Positions 1 to 6,450 of a DNA stretch of 9,108 bases are shown one piece after another (positions within the stretch are counted from its first letter, which is position 1; each line of letters begins with the position of its first letter). Source of the DNA: Nannocystaceae bacterium. Its GTDB lineage: Bacteria > Myxococcota_A > Polyangia > Nannocystales > Nannocystaceae. The notes beneath the pieces are model-generated. The model saw only the letters and a list, made by a program, of their open reading frames with translations. It had not been told where the DNA came from and ran no database searches. A program made the position numbers and the translations under genes. The stretch lies in NCBI GenBank assembly GCA_016763875.1, contig JAESSZ010000632.1, positions 1-9,108 of the forward strand, given 5' to 3'.

Positions 1-52
1 CGACTGTCACCGAGCCGACTGTCACCGAGCCGACTGTCACCGAGCCGACTGT
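1..52. repeat. 15-bp tandem repeat, about 3.5 copies, truncated by window edge
   Basis: The unit cgactgtcaccgagc is repeated exactly three times (1-15, 16-30, 31-45), followed by a partial copy (46-52). The array probably continues to the left of the window. Because 15 is a multiple of three, the repeat is open in all three plus frames. The frame starting at base 3 reads Thr-Val-Thr-Glu-Pro repeats and then continues to a TAG at 114-116, so this could be the tail of a plus-strand gene with a Pro/Thr/Glu-rich C-terminus. One minus frame is also open from an ATG at 202 to the edge. Codon bias does not clearly favour any frame, so coding is unproven. Confidence 0.85.
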
Positions 53-359
53 GGCAGGTCGAACCGATCGGATCGCGCTCCCGGACAGTAGGGATCCTCT
101 GGCTGGTCTTCTGTAGGCCGCACAAGCACCAACGCGAAACGCCCTGGGGCTCGCGAGAGGATCCCGGCAGGACCGCGCAGTGGGACGTCGCCGTCTTCCA
201 CATCGGGAGCCGGATCACACCGCGGGGTGCCTCAGGGTGATTCGCAGTCACTTGCGCATCCAGCGGCGGAACCGGAGTAGCGGTGTCCTTCGCGCATCGT
301 CCCACTGCCGTGGGCGGCGCGGGTCGTAATGGGCACGGTGGCAATGGTAGTTTCCCACC
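53..359. other. Gene-poor leader with two inverted-repeat pairs
   Basis: I see no convincing gene in this stretch. It contains a perfect 10-bp inverted repeat (gggatcctct at 91-100, agaggatccc at 156-165) and a perfect 11-bp one (gcagtgggacg at 177-187, cgtcccactgc at 298-308). These could form large stems in RNA or be chance in GC-rich DNA. The promoter of the protease lipoprotein gene at 360 should lie in this stretch, but I could not pick out a convincing -35/-10 pair. No purine-rich ribosome-binding site is visible just before the ATG at 360. Confidence 0.4.
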
Positions 360-2006
360 ATGCATGCGCCGCGATTTGCCGCACTAATGGTTGGATTCGG
401 GCTCTTGGTCGCTTGTCCGGCTGAAGACGCCGAACCTGAGTCGGCGGATACGGGAAACGACGGTACCGGAAACGGCGAGACCACGACCGGCCAGACCACG
501 GGTTCCGCGGAGGACGACGGGACAACAACGACCGAGGTCAGCGCCGATTCCACGGGCGGCGAGCCGGCTGGCATTCCCGCCGCGGGCGGCATCGGCATCG
601 ACTACATCGAAGCCAACCAGGGCATCGGCGTAAGGATCGGTGCGGACGGCGCGTGGGTCGGTCCGCAAGATCGTACCGCTCCGCTGGCGGCCAACCGACT
701 GACCCTCGTCCGCGTGTTTTGGCGCGTCCCGGAGGATTGGACTCCCCGGGAAATCGAGGGGCGCATCACGTTCTACTTGGCGGACGGAACGACGATCTCA
801 AGCTCCGAAACGAAGATGGTCGACGGCGACTCTTTCGTCGGCTCGCTCGACGAGACGTTCAACTTTGGGCTGCAGGCCGAAGAGGCTTCACCCGGGGTCG
901 GCTACTCCGTTGAGCTGTACGAGGTGGACGAAGCCTTCGCCGACCCGGACGTCACCGAACCGCCGCGCCTGCCCGCCGACGAAGAAAGCGTCCTGGTTGG
1001 CGTCGAAAGCAGCAACCAGAAGTTAAAAATCGTCCTAGTGCCGTTCAGCTACAACGACGGCGCCGGTTGTGTCACCGATCCGGACCTCTCCGAAGAGACG
1101 ATGCAACTGTACTTCGACAAGATGTTCCAGATGAATCCGATCGACACGCTCGAGTTCGAGATTCACGAAACGCTGGCCTGGAACACGCAGTTGACGAGCC
1201 TCGGCGAGATCAACCAGCTGCTCAGTGGGATGCGCTTCGACGAAGGCGCACCGCCCGAGACCTACTACTACGGCCACATCGACGTATGCGGTGGCGGGAT
1301 CGGCGGAGCCGCGGGCCTGGCCCACGGGATCCCGGTCGACCCGACCGTGGAGAACGCGTTTCAACGGGTTTCGACTGGCGTGTCGTTCGCCCCGGAGCTG
1401 TCGGCAGAGACGTTTGTCCACGAGGTCGGACACTCACAGGGACGACGACACATCCAATGTAACGGCGAGGGTGGCTTCGACCCAAGCTATCCGGAGGAAG
1501 GTGGTGCGATCGGTGAGTGGGGGTTTGGCGTCGTCGACTTTCGACTGCGGCACCCGACCGTCACCAAGGACTACATGACCTACTGCACCCCCACCTGGGT
1601 TTCGAACTTCGGGTGGAACAAGGTCTGGCCAACAATCCAAACCCTGACTTCATGGGAAGTCGCGGACGCGGCTCCCACCACGACCCCCTACGGCAATGGG
1701 TCGCTGCTAGTGGGGTTGCTGCTCGAGGACGGCAAGGAGATCTGGAACACGGTGCCAGGCGGGGTCGATCCCAGCGAGCTCACCGATGATATGCAGGTCG
1801 AGTTCTCCGCAGGTGGCCGACGGTTGGCGCTGCAGGGCACGAGGGTCGAGAAGCTCCCCGGCAGCGAGGACCGCATGGTGGTGACGCCACTGCCTCCGGG
1901 ATTCGATAGCGTCGACCAGATGGCGAGGGTCGTCGGGCACCAGCGCGTCGACATCACCCGCAGCGCGGTCAGCATCAAGCACCACGCACGCACGACTCTG
2001 CGTTAG
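360..2006 (+). CDS. Metzincin-type zinc metalloprotease lipoprotein
   Basis: This 548-residue protein is a probable secreted, lipid-anchored zinc endopeptidase. The ATG at 360 gives a short positively charged N-terminus, a hydrophobic stretch and a lipobox LVAC with the lipid cysteine at residue 19, so I keep this start; the next Met (residue 10) would destroy the signal. Residues 20-70 form a Thr/Gly/Asp/Glu-rich linker that would hold the body away from the membrane. Residues 78-190 look like a beta-rich domain, with the phrase ANRLTLVRVF typical of domains that precede bacterial surface metalloproteases. The signature HEVGHSQGRRH at 354-364 fits HExxHxxGxxH exactly: zinc ligands H354, H358 and H364, catalytic E355. 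DYMTYC, with M406, fits the Met-turn. C237, C310, C367 and C409 could form two disulfides. The class is well supported by motif; family (M66-like or other) and substrate are unknown. Confidence 0.9.
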   Translation: MHAPRFAALMVGFGLLVACPAEDAEPESADTGNDGTGNGETTTGQTTGSAEDDGTTTTEVSADSTGGEPAGIPAAGGIGIDYIEANQGIGVRIGADGAWVGPQDRTAPLAANRLTLVRVFWRVPEDWTPREIEGRITFYLADGTTISSSETKMVDGDSFVGSLDETFNFGLQAEEASPGVGYSVELYEVDEAFADPDVTEPPRLPADEESVLVGVESSNQKLKIVLVPFSYNDGAGCVTDPDLSEETMQLYFDKMFQMNPIDTLEFEIHETLAWNTQLTSLGEINQLLSGMRFDEGAPPETYYYGHIDVCGGGIGGAAGLAHGIPVDPTVENAFQRVSTGVSFAPELSAETFVHEVGHSQGRRHIQCNGEGGFDPSYPEEGGAIGEWGFGVVDFRLRHPTVTKDYMTYCTPTWVSNFGWNKVWPTIQTLTSWEVADAAPTTTPYGNGSLLVGLLLEDGKEIWNTVPGGVDPSELTDDMQVEFSAGGRRLALQGTRVEKLPGSEDRMVVTPLPPGFDSVDQMARVVGHQRVDITRSAVSIKHHARTTLR

Positions 2007-2013
2007 CGGAGTC
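1994..2013 (+). other. Hairpin over the stop codon of the metalloprotease gene
   Basis: The arms gactctgc (1994-2001) and gcggagtc (2006-2013) pair over 8 bp with one G-U and a gtta loop. The stop codon TAG (2004-2006) overlaps the loop and the 3' arm. A run of eight A follows at 2020-2027 instead of the T run expected of a plus-strand intrinsic terminator. It could slow or protect the 3' end of the transcript, but terminator function is doubtful. Confidence 0.35.
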
Positions 2014-2068
2014 TGGTCCAAAAAAAACCGCCGCCGACCTGCTCGTTGGTCCAAACGCTGCGTCTGGG

Positions 2069-2098
2069 GGTTTGCGAGGCCCGAACGCCTCGCGGACC
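2069..2098 (+). promoter_or_regulatory. 12-bp hairpin occupying the ribosome-binding region of the small membrane protein gene
   Basis: The arms ggtttgcgaggc (2069-2080) and gcctcgcggacc (2087-2098) pair over 12 bp, including two G-U pairs, with a six-base loop. The core of seven G-C-rich pairs is perfect. The stem ends five bases before the ATG at 2104, where a ribosome-binding site would normally lie. A second partner for the 3' arm exists upstream: ttggtcc at 2046-2052 is the exact complement of ggaccaa at 2094-2100, and tggtcc recurs at 2014-2019. Alternative pairings are therefore possible, and translation control is a reasonable inference. If transcription ends here, the hairpin could instead belong to the upstream gene, although no T run follows. 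Confidence 0.4.
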
Positions 2099-2103
2099 AA
2101 CTC

Positions 2104-2463
2104 ATGCGTATCGCAGCATTCATCCTCGCAATTCTTGGCGGCCTCGCAGCGGCGGCCCTTGGCATGACCTGGCTCTCCGACCTCGCCGAATACGAGGGGC
2201 AAGCCGAACTGATCGAGCAGGCCGGGATCTCCGTTTCAAGCCTTCGCACTGCCGCATACCTGCTCCTCGCAGGCCTCGTGTTTGGTACTGCTGGCGGCGT
2301 GCTGGCGCTGCAGCGCAAAGGCAAGATCGCAGCGGCAGTGTTGGTGGCGACCGCGGTCGCGCCCGCCGTGTTCGAGCCCAAGGCGCTGGTGTTCACGTTC
2401 CTGCTGCTCATCGCAGGGCTGCTCGCACTGGGCGCCAAGCCGAAGTCGATAGTCCACGGATGA
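2104..2463 (+). CDS. Small four-helix integral membrane protein, unknown function
   Basis: This 119-residue protein is almost wholly hydrophobic. Predicted membrane segments lie at about 3-22, 49-69, 74-90 and 94-110. An acidic, probably amphipathic loop at 24-46 and a short positively charged link (RKGK, 71-74) separate them. The Lys-containing C-terminal tail is most likely cytoplasmic. The first helix is Ala/Gly-rich (LGGLAAAALG), a composition that favours tight helix packing. I do not recognise the family and see no catalytic motif. No Shine-Dalgarno sequence precedes the ATG; a hairpin lies there instead. The gene lies 97 bases after the metalloprotease gene and 63 bases before the FAD oxidoreductase gene on the same strand, so co-transcription is possible but not shown. 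Confidence 0.75.
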   Translation: MRIAAFILAILGGLAAAALGMTWLSDLAEYEGQAELIEQAGISVSSLRTAAYLLLAGLVFGTAGGVLALQRKGKIAAAVLVATAVAPAVFEPKALVFTFLLLIAGLLALGAKPKSIVHG

Positions 2464-2526
2464 AGCCAAAGCGTACCGGCACCGACTCACTTGGCTATCG
2501 TCCGCCCGCTGCGGCAAACTCCCACC

Positions 2527-3543
2527 GTGACAACCTCGCAGGTACCGCTCGCTGTGATCGGCGGCGGGCTCGCAGGGACATTGCTGGTGCGGGCGCTGGT
2601 ATCGCGAGGTGTCGATGGCCTTCTATGGCTCGGAAGGACTGACCCCCAAAGCGGCTCGACGGTGCCGTGTGCCCTGGTGCACCCGTTCGTTGGCCGAAGT
2701 TTTGCACCGAGTCCCGACCTTCCCGAAGCGTGGCGGGTTTCCTCCGCGTGGCTCGCGACGCTGCCTCTAAGCTGTGGCCTGCATGCCGCACCGATGCACC
2801 GTGCTGCTGGCGATGATGCGACCGGCGAACGACTCCGACGCTCGTGGCAGCGGCACGGCGAGACGCTGCGAGAACAGTTCGGCCCTGAGTTCATCGTTCC
2901 GCCACCGGTCGCCGAGCGGCCTCGCGGGTTTCAGTACGGCCCGACGTTTGCGCTCGACCTCCCCGAGGCCGTGCGCTGGTCTCAGGAACAACTCCCGGTG
3001 GCGCCGCGCGACGTCGGGGTGACTCGGCTCGAAGCGGTCGGACACCGGTGGCGTCTACACTTCGACGATAGTCCGCCCCTCACCGCATGCGAAGTCGTCG
3101 TATGCGCAGGAACGGGCGCCCGACACTTACTCTCAGAGCACGCCGAGACAGAACACCTAGAGCACGTCGAGGGTCGCCTCGTACACCATGCCGCGCCGCC
3201 GCTCTCCCGGTTCACGATCGATCGCGGGCACATTGCAAGCAGTGCCACGCGCGTAGCCTGGGGCTCGAGTTTTCACTCGCACGACGGCCCGAGAAAGGAC
3301 AATTCCACCGAGCAACTGCGTACGATCGAGTCGCGTCTCCTTGCCCATTGCCCCGAGTTGCCGCGTTTGCGCGATGCTTCGGTCTGGCGTGGCGTCCGAG
3401 TCGTTGACCGCTACGCACGACGTCCATGGATCGACACGTTGCGACCGGGTCTGCATGTCTTCTCGGCGTTCGGGAGCAAGGGCACGCTGTGGATCCCACT
3501 GCTGGCGCAACGCTGGGCTGAGCGATGGCGTCACGCGGCATGA
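2527..3543 (+). CDS. FAD-dependent oxidoreductase, DAO family (MnmC C-domain/ThiO-like)
   Basis: This protein is a predicted flavoenzyme of the D-amino-acid-oxidase fold, which oxidises C-N bonds of amino-acid-like substrates. I chose the GTG at 2527 (338 residues). It puts a normal short N-terminus before the first beta strand and the dinucleotide-binding motif VIGGGLAG (G12, G14, G17). A TTG at 2491 in the same frame would add 12 residues without family features. Neither start has a clear ribosome-binding site. The C-terminus holds RGVRVVDR, then GLHVFSAFGSKGT followed by a hydrophobic helix, resembling the closing FAD-contacting segment of the MnmC oxidase domain (GSRG there, GSKG here) and of ThiO glycine oxidase. 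No methyltransferase domain is attached, so full MnmC function is not supported. The substrate is unknown. The stop codon lies in the loop of a strong hairpin. Confidence 0.8.
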   Translation: MTTSQVPLAVIGGGLAGTLLVRALVSRGVDGLLWLGRTDPQSGSTVPCALVHPFVGRSFAPSPDLPEAWRVSSAWLATLPLSCGLHAAPMHRAAGDDATGERLRRSWQRHGETLREQFGPEFIVPPPVAERPRGFQYGPTFALDLPEAVRWSQEQLPVAPRDVGVTRLEAVGHRWRLHFDDSPPLTACEVVVCAGTGARHLLSEHAETEHLEHVEGRLVHHAAPPLSRFTIDRGHIASSATRVAWGSSFHSHDGPRKDNSTEQLRTIESRLLAHCPELPRLRDASVWRGVRVVDRYARRPWIDTLRPGLHVFSAFGSKGTLWIPLLAQRWAERWRHAA

Positions 3544-3554
3544 GCGTGACGCCA
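3526..3554. terminator. Strong hairpin at convergent gene junction, possible bidirectional terminator
   Basis: The arms tggcgtcacgc (3526-3536) and gcgtgacgcca (3544-3554) are perfectly complementary over 11 bp with a seven-base loop. The loop contains the TGA stop of the FAD oxidoreductase gene (3541-3543). It lies 28 bases beyond the stop of the convergent minus-strand operon, so it is placed to end transcripts from both sides. No T run follows on either strand, so it is not a textbook intrinsic terminator. Confidence 0.55.
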
Positions 3555-3582
3555 ACCGCGTCGCACCATTGAAGCCAACGGC

Positions 3583-6405
3583 TCAGAACAGCAGTGCGTC
3601 GGAGAGCACCTCAATGAGCGCGGGACCGTCGTGGCTCAGCGCCTGGTCCAGCGCAGCCTCGAGTTCCTCGAGCGTTCGCACTTCGATCCCCAACGCGCCG
3701 CAGTTGCGGGCGAACTTGGCAAAACCCGGGTTGCGTAGCGAGGTCTCCCACACGTCCCAACCGCCGACCCGTTGCTCCTTGCTGATCTTGCCGAGCTCGC
3801 CGTTGTTGAGCACCACATGGGTGATGTTCATGTCGTACTTGACCCACGTGGTGAGGTCGGCGAGGTACTGACCCAGGCCGCCGTCACCCGAAATGGAGAT
3901 CACTTTGCGACCCCTGAATCTGGGGTCGTCCTCCTGCGTCGCCGCCCATGCCCCCATCGCCGCGGGCAAGGCAAACCCGATCGAGCCGAGGTACCCCGAC
4001 ATGAGGATCGTGTGCTCGCGGGACTCGAAGTAGCGACCAAACGAATAGGCATTGTTGCCAACGTCCACGGCCATGATCGCGTCGGCTGGCGCCTTGCGGG
4101 TCAGCGCATCAAAAATCGCGGCGCTGTTGAGTCCTTTGCCCATCTCGTCGCTCAGCCGGCTTCGCTTTTCGGCGCGCCAGATTCTCCAACGCTCAGACAC
4201 CTCCGTGCGCTGGTCTTCGAATCCGTCGTGTCCGCTCATGCGAGACTGTAGAGCGTCGAGGGTGATCCCTATCTCGCCAAGAACCGGAACGTTGACAGCG
4301 TGGCGTCGCCCCAGCGCTTCGGCCTCAAAGTCGACCTGAACGATCGTCTTGTAGTCGGTGATCCCGGTGTGATTGCTAAAGCTTGAGCCGAGCACCAGCA
4401 GCAGATCGGCCTCGTTCATGAACCAGCTGGCAACTGGAGTCCCGCTGCGACCCAAGACCCCACAGCCCAACGCGTGGCTGTCGGAGATCTGGCCCTTGGC
4501 CTTAAAGGTCGTGATCACGGGGATACCGAACGCATCCGCGAAATCCCGCACCGCGTCCATCGAGAACCGTGCGCCGTGCCCAACGATAATCACGGGGCGC
4601 TTGGCCGCCTTGAGCGCCGACTCTGCGGCGTCCAACGACGCAGTGGCCGGGGCAATGTTCAGGTCGGGCATGCGCCCCTCGGGAGTGCCAGCGGGCGTAT
4701 CGGCGGCAGCGTGGGTCTGGACCTCGTCGGGGAACACCAGGTGCGAGACCCCGCGACCGAGAATGGCCTTTTTGCAGGCCAAGCTCATCAGTTCCGCGAA
4801 GTTGCTGCCGTGCAGCACAACCCCAGTGAACTGAGCGACACCACCGTAGGCGGCCTTGAGATCGATCTCCTGAAACGCCCCACGCCCCAGCACCTGAGTC
4901 TGCACCTGCCCCGTGAGCGCCAGTGCGGGCGCGCGATCGACATGTGCATCCCAGAGTCCGGTGAGCAGGTTCGTCGCCCCCGGCCCTGCGATCGCCAAAC
5001 AGGCAGCAGGGCGTCCGGTTAACTTGCCGTAAGCCGATACCGCAAACGAGGCAGCACCTTCGTGGCGGATCCCGATGTACCCCAGGGTACCGGCCTCAAC
5101 CCGACGCCGAAGTGCGTCGGCCAAACCGAGGTTGGAATGGCCGACCATGCCAAACACCCAACGCACTCCCCAGTTGGTCATGGTTTCCGCCATGACGTCC
5201 GACACGTCGCGAACATGGGGTGCCTCGGCCTGAACCCCCACGTACACGCCGTCGGTACGCACCTCGACCGGGAAGGTCTCCAGTCCATCCTCGAGGTCAC
5301 CTGGCGACTGCCCGGTCCGTGGGTGAAAATCCCAACCATGCCAAGGGCACCGGAGCCAACCCTTTTCGATCGAGCCCTCGCCCAACGGACCGCCCTGATG
5401 CGGGCAGGCGTTGGTCAGTGCCGCGTAGCATCCTTGGTGGCGGGTCAAGCACACCCCACGGTGCCCCGCCGTCACGCTCTTGACCCGACCTTCGCGCAGT
5501 TCGTCCGTTTCGGCGGCCTTGTACCAGACGAGCTTGGCCTTACGTCGCGCTACGGGAGGCAGGCCCAACATCGTGCGTGACAAGTCGCCGGCTTGAACGA
5601 AGAACGCCTCAGCGCGTTGCGCCTGCCCCTCGGCGCCTCCCGACACCAAGACATCGCCCTCGAGCACGGCCGCAAAGAAGCCGTCTTTGTGCCAGTGCCC
5701 CAACGTGAGCGAGGGCGCCTCGCCTTCGGGCGCATGCGGCCACGGGCTCACGTAGGCATACGGCTGGGCGTACGAATCGTCGCCGAAGCTGACGCCAACA
5801 TTGATCGACTTGGCCTTGTCGGGGTCGTCATCGGCCACCAATGTCAGCAAACTCGTCATGTCGAAGTGGTGGGGCCACAGCCGAACCTCGGATGCGCACT
5901 TATCACCGTGCACAAACAGTTCGAGCAAGTCGTGCGTGTTAGCGAGCCATAGCGCCAACTCGGCCAGGGCCGCATCGACGCCTTCGATGTCGAACGCTGC
6001 GCCGGTTTGTACGGGATGCCCGGGTAGCTCGTGCTCGAATAGCGAGAACTCGGCGACGTCAGCATCCAATGTATCGGCGAGGGCCTTGGCCAGCCAAGCG
6101 CGTCCATCATCAAGCGTACGCCCCGCGAGCGGGAACTCGGTCGTAACATCGGTGCCGCGCACAACGACGAGCGTGAGGTCTTTGATCCTGACCCCAGCCC
6201 GTACCGCAACCTCCTCGCCAGGATTGACCGGGTGGCCAACGAGTGCCTGCACGGCGCGCTCCCAACCCAGGTTGGTATGGCTGAAGTGGGGACGAGCTTC
6301 GATGAGTCCCGCAGTTGCAGCAGCCGGCAACTGACAGGCCCAGTGCACGCAGGAGCGCGCACCGGTGAGATGAGAGGGGGCTACGTCCCCGAGTGTGGTC
6401 CACAT
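3583..6405 (-). CDS. Three-part fusion: WPHHFD-motif domain, Rieske [2Fe-2S] domain, pyruvate-oxidase-like ThDP enzyme
   Basis: This 940-residue protein has three parts. Residues 15-270 form a domain with WPHHFD (177-182) and GVSFGDDSYAQPYAYVSPWP (204-223); similar phrases occur in uncharacterised bacterial proteins, function unknown. Residues 290-393 form a ferredoxin-like Rieske domain with CPH (C334, H336) and CPWH (C353, H356). Residues 400-940 form a complete ThDP enzyme: catalytic E449 in RHEGAASF, central FAD/ADP-type domain at about 590-725, and the Mg-ThDP motif GDG (840-842) to NN (867-868). The stretches GAFQEIDL and ILGRGVSHLVFPDEVQ resemble PoxB, so oxidation of pyruvate or another 2-oxoacid is the best guess. 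The PoxB C-terminal membrane helix is absent; no signal peptide is seen, so it is probably cytoplasmic. The ATG at 6405 has only a weak GGA upstream. It is last in a probable three-gene operon, 45 bases behind the Rieske-glutamate-synthase gene. Acetolactate-synthase-like chemistry remains possible. Confidence 0.9.
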   Translation of the reverse strand: MWTTLGDVAPSHLTGARSCVHWACQLPAAATAGLIEARPHFSHTNLGWERAVQALVGHPVNPGEEVAVRAGVRIKDLTLVVVRGTDVTTEFPLAGRTLDDGRAWLAKALADTLDADVAEFSLFEHELPGHPVQTGAAFDIEGVDAALAELALWLANTHDLLELFVHGDKCASEVRLWPHHFDMTSLLTLVADDDPDKAKSINVGVSFGDDSYAQPYAYVSPWPHAPEGEAPSLTLGHWHKDGFFAAVLEGDVLVSGGAEGQAQRAEAFFVQAGDLSRTMLGLPPVARRKAKLVWYKAAETDELREGRVKSVTAGHRGVCLTRHQGCYAALTNACPHQGGPLGEGSIEKGWLRCPWHGWDFHPRTGQSPGDLEDGLETFPVEVRTDGVYVGVQAEAPHVRDVSDVMAETMTNWGVRWVFGMVGHSNLGLADALRRRVEAGTLGYIGIRHEGAASFAVSAYGKLTGRPAACLAIAGPGATNLLTGLWDAHVDRAPALALTGQVQTQVLGRGAFQEIDLKAAYGGVAQFTGVVLHGSNFAELMSLACKKAILGRGVSHLVFPDEVQTHAAADTPAGTPEGRMPDLNIAPATASLDAAESALKAAKRPVIIVGHGARFSMDAVRDFADAFGIPVITTFKAKGQISDSHALGCGVLGRSGTPVASWFMNEADLLLVLGSSFSNHTGITDYKTIVQVDFEAEALGRRHAVNVPVLGEIGITLDALQSRMSGHDGFEDQRTEVSERWRIWRAEKRSRLSDEMGKGLNSAAIFDALTRKAPADAIMAVDVGNNAYSFGRYFESREHTILMSGYLGSIGFALPAAMGAWAATQEDDPRFRGRKVISISGDGGLGQYLADLTTWVKYDMNITHVVLNNGELGKISKEQRVGGWDVWETSLRNPGFAKFARNCGALGIEVRTLEELEAALDQALSHDGPALIEVLSDALLF

Positions 6406-6450
6406 AGCGATCCGTATTCTGTGAGTGTTTGGCGGAGGAAGGCGGCGGGT

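Noticed and set aside
1..52. CRISPR array
   Set aside because: The 15-bp units abut directly with no spacers.
1..202. Minus-strand open frame from an ATG at 202 running off the left edge through the repeat
   Set aside because: Composition is rich in Arg, Cys and Trp with no motif, and no ribosome-binding site is visible. The frame is open mainly because the repeat lacks stops in that register.
248..598. 116-codon minus-strand frame over the start of the metalloprotease gene
   Set aside because: It is the mirror of the Thr/Gly/Asp-rich linker, giving a Pro/Ser/Val-rich product; the lipoprotein signal on the plus strand explains the region.
2020..2027. Run of eight A as the T tract of a minus-strand terminator
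   Set aside because: No minus-strand gene ends here, so there is nothing for it to terminate; it is on the wrong strand for the plus-strand gene.
1707..2438. 243-codon open frame on the minus strand
   Set aside because: It lies antisense across the end of the metalloprotease gene and the whole small membrane protein gene. Both plus-strand genes have recognisable features (metzincin domain, membrane helices), while the antisense product is a low-complexity Ala/Arg/Ser composition with no motif.
2491..2526. TTG start extending the FAD oxidoreductase by 12 residues
   Set aside because: The extra residues precede the first beta strand without family features; the GTG at 2527 gives the usual short N-terminus. 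No ribosome-binding site separates the two, so the choice remains moderately uncertain.
4373..5580. Several long plus-strand frames (4373-4834, 4474-5022, 5062-5580)
   Set aside because: All lie opposite the ThDP and Rieske domains, whose motifs are continuous on the minus strand. They are antisense shadows common in GC-rich DNA.
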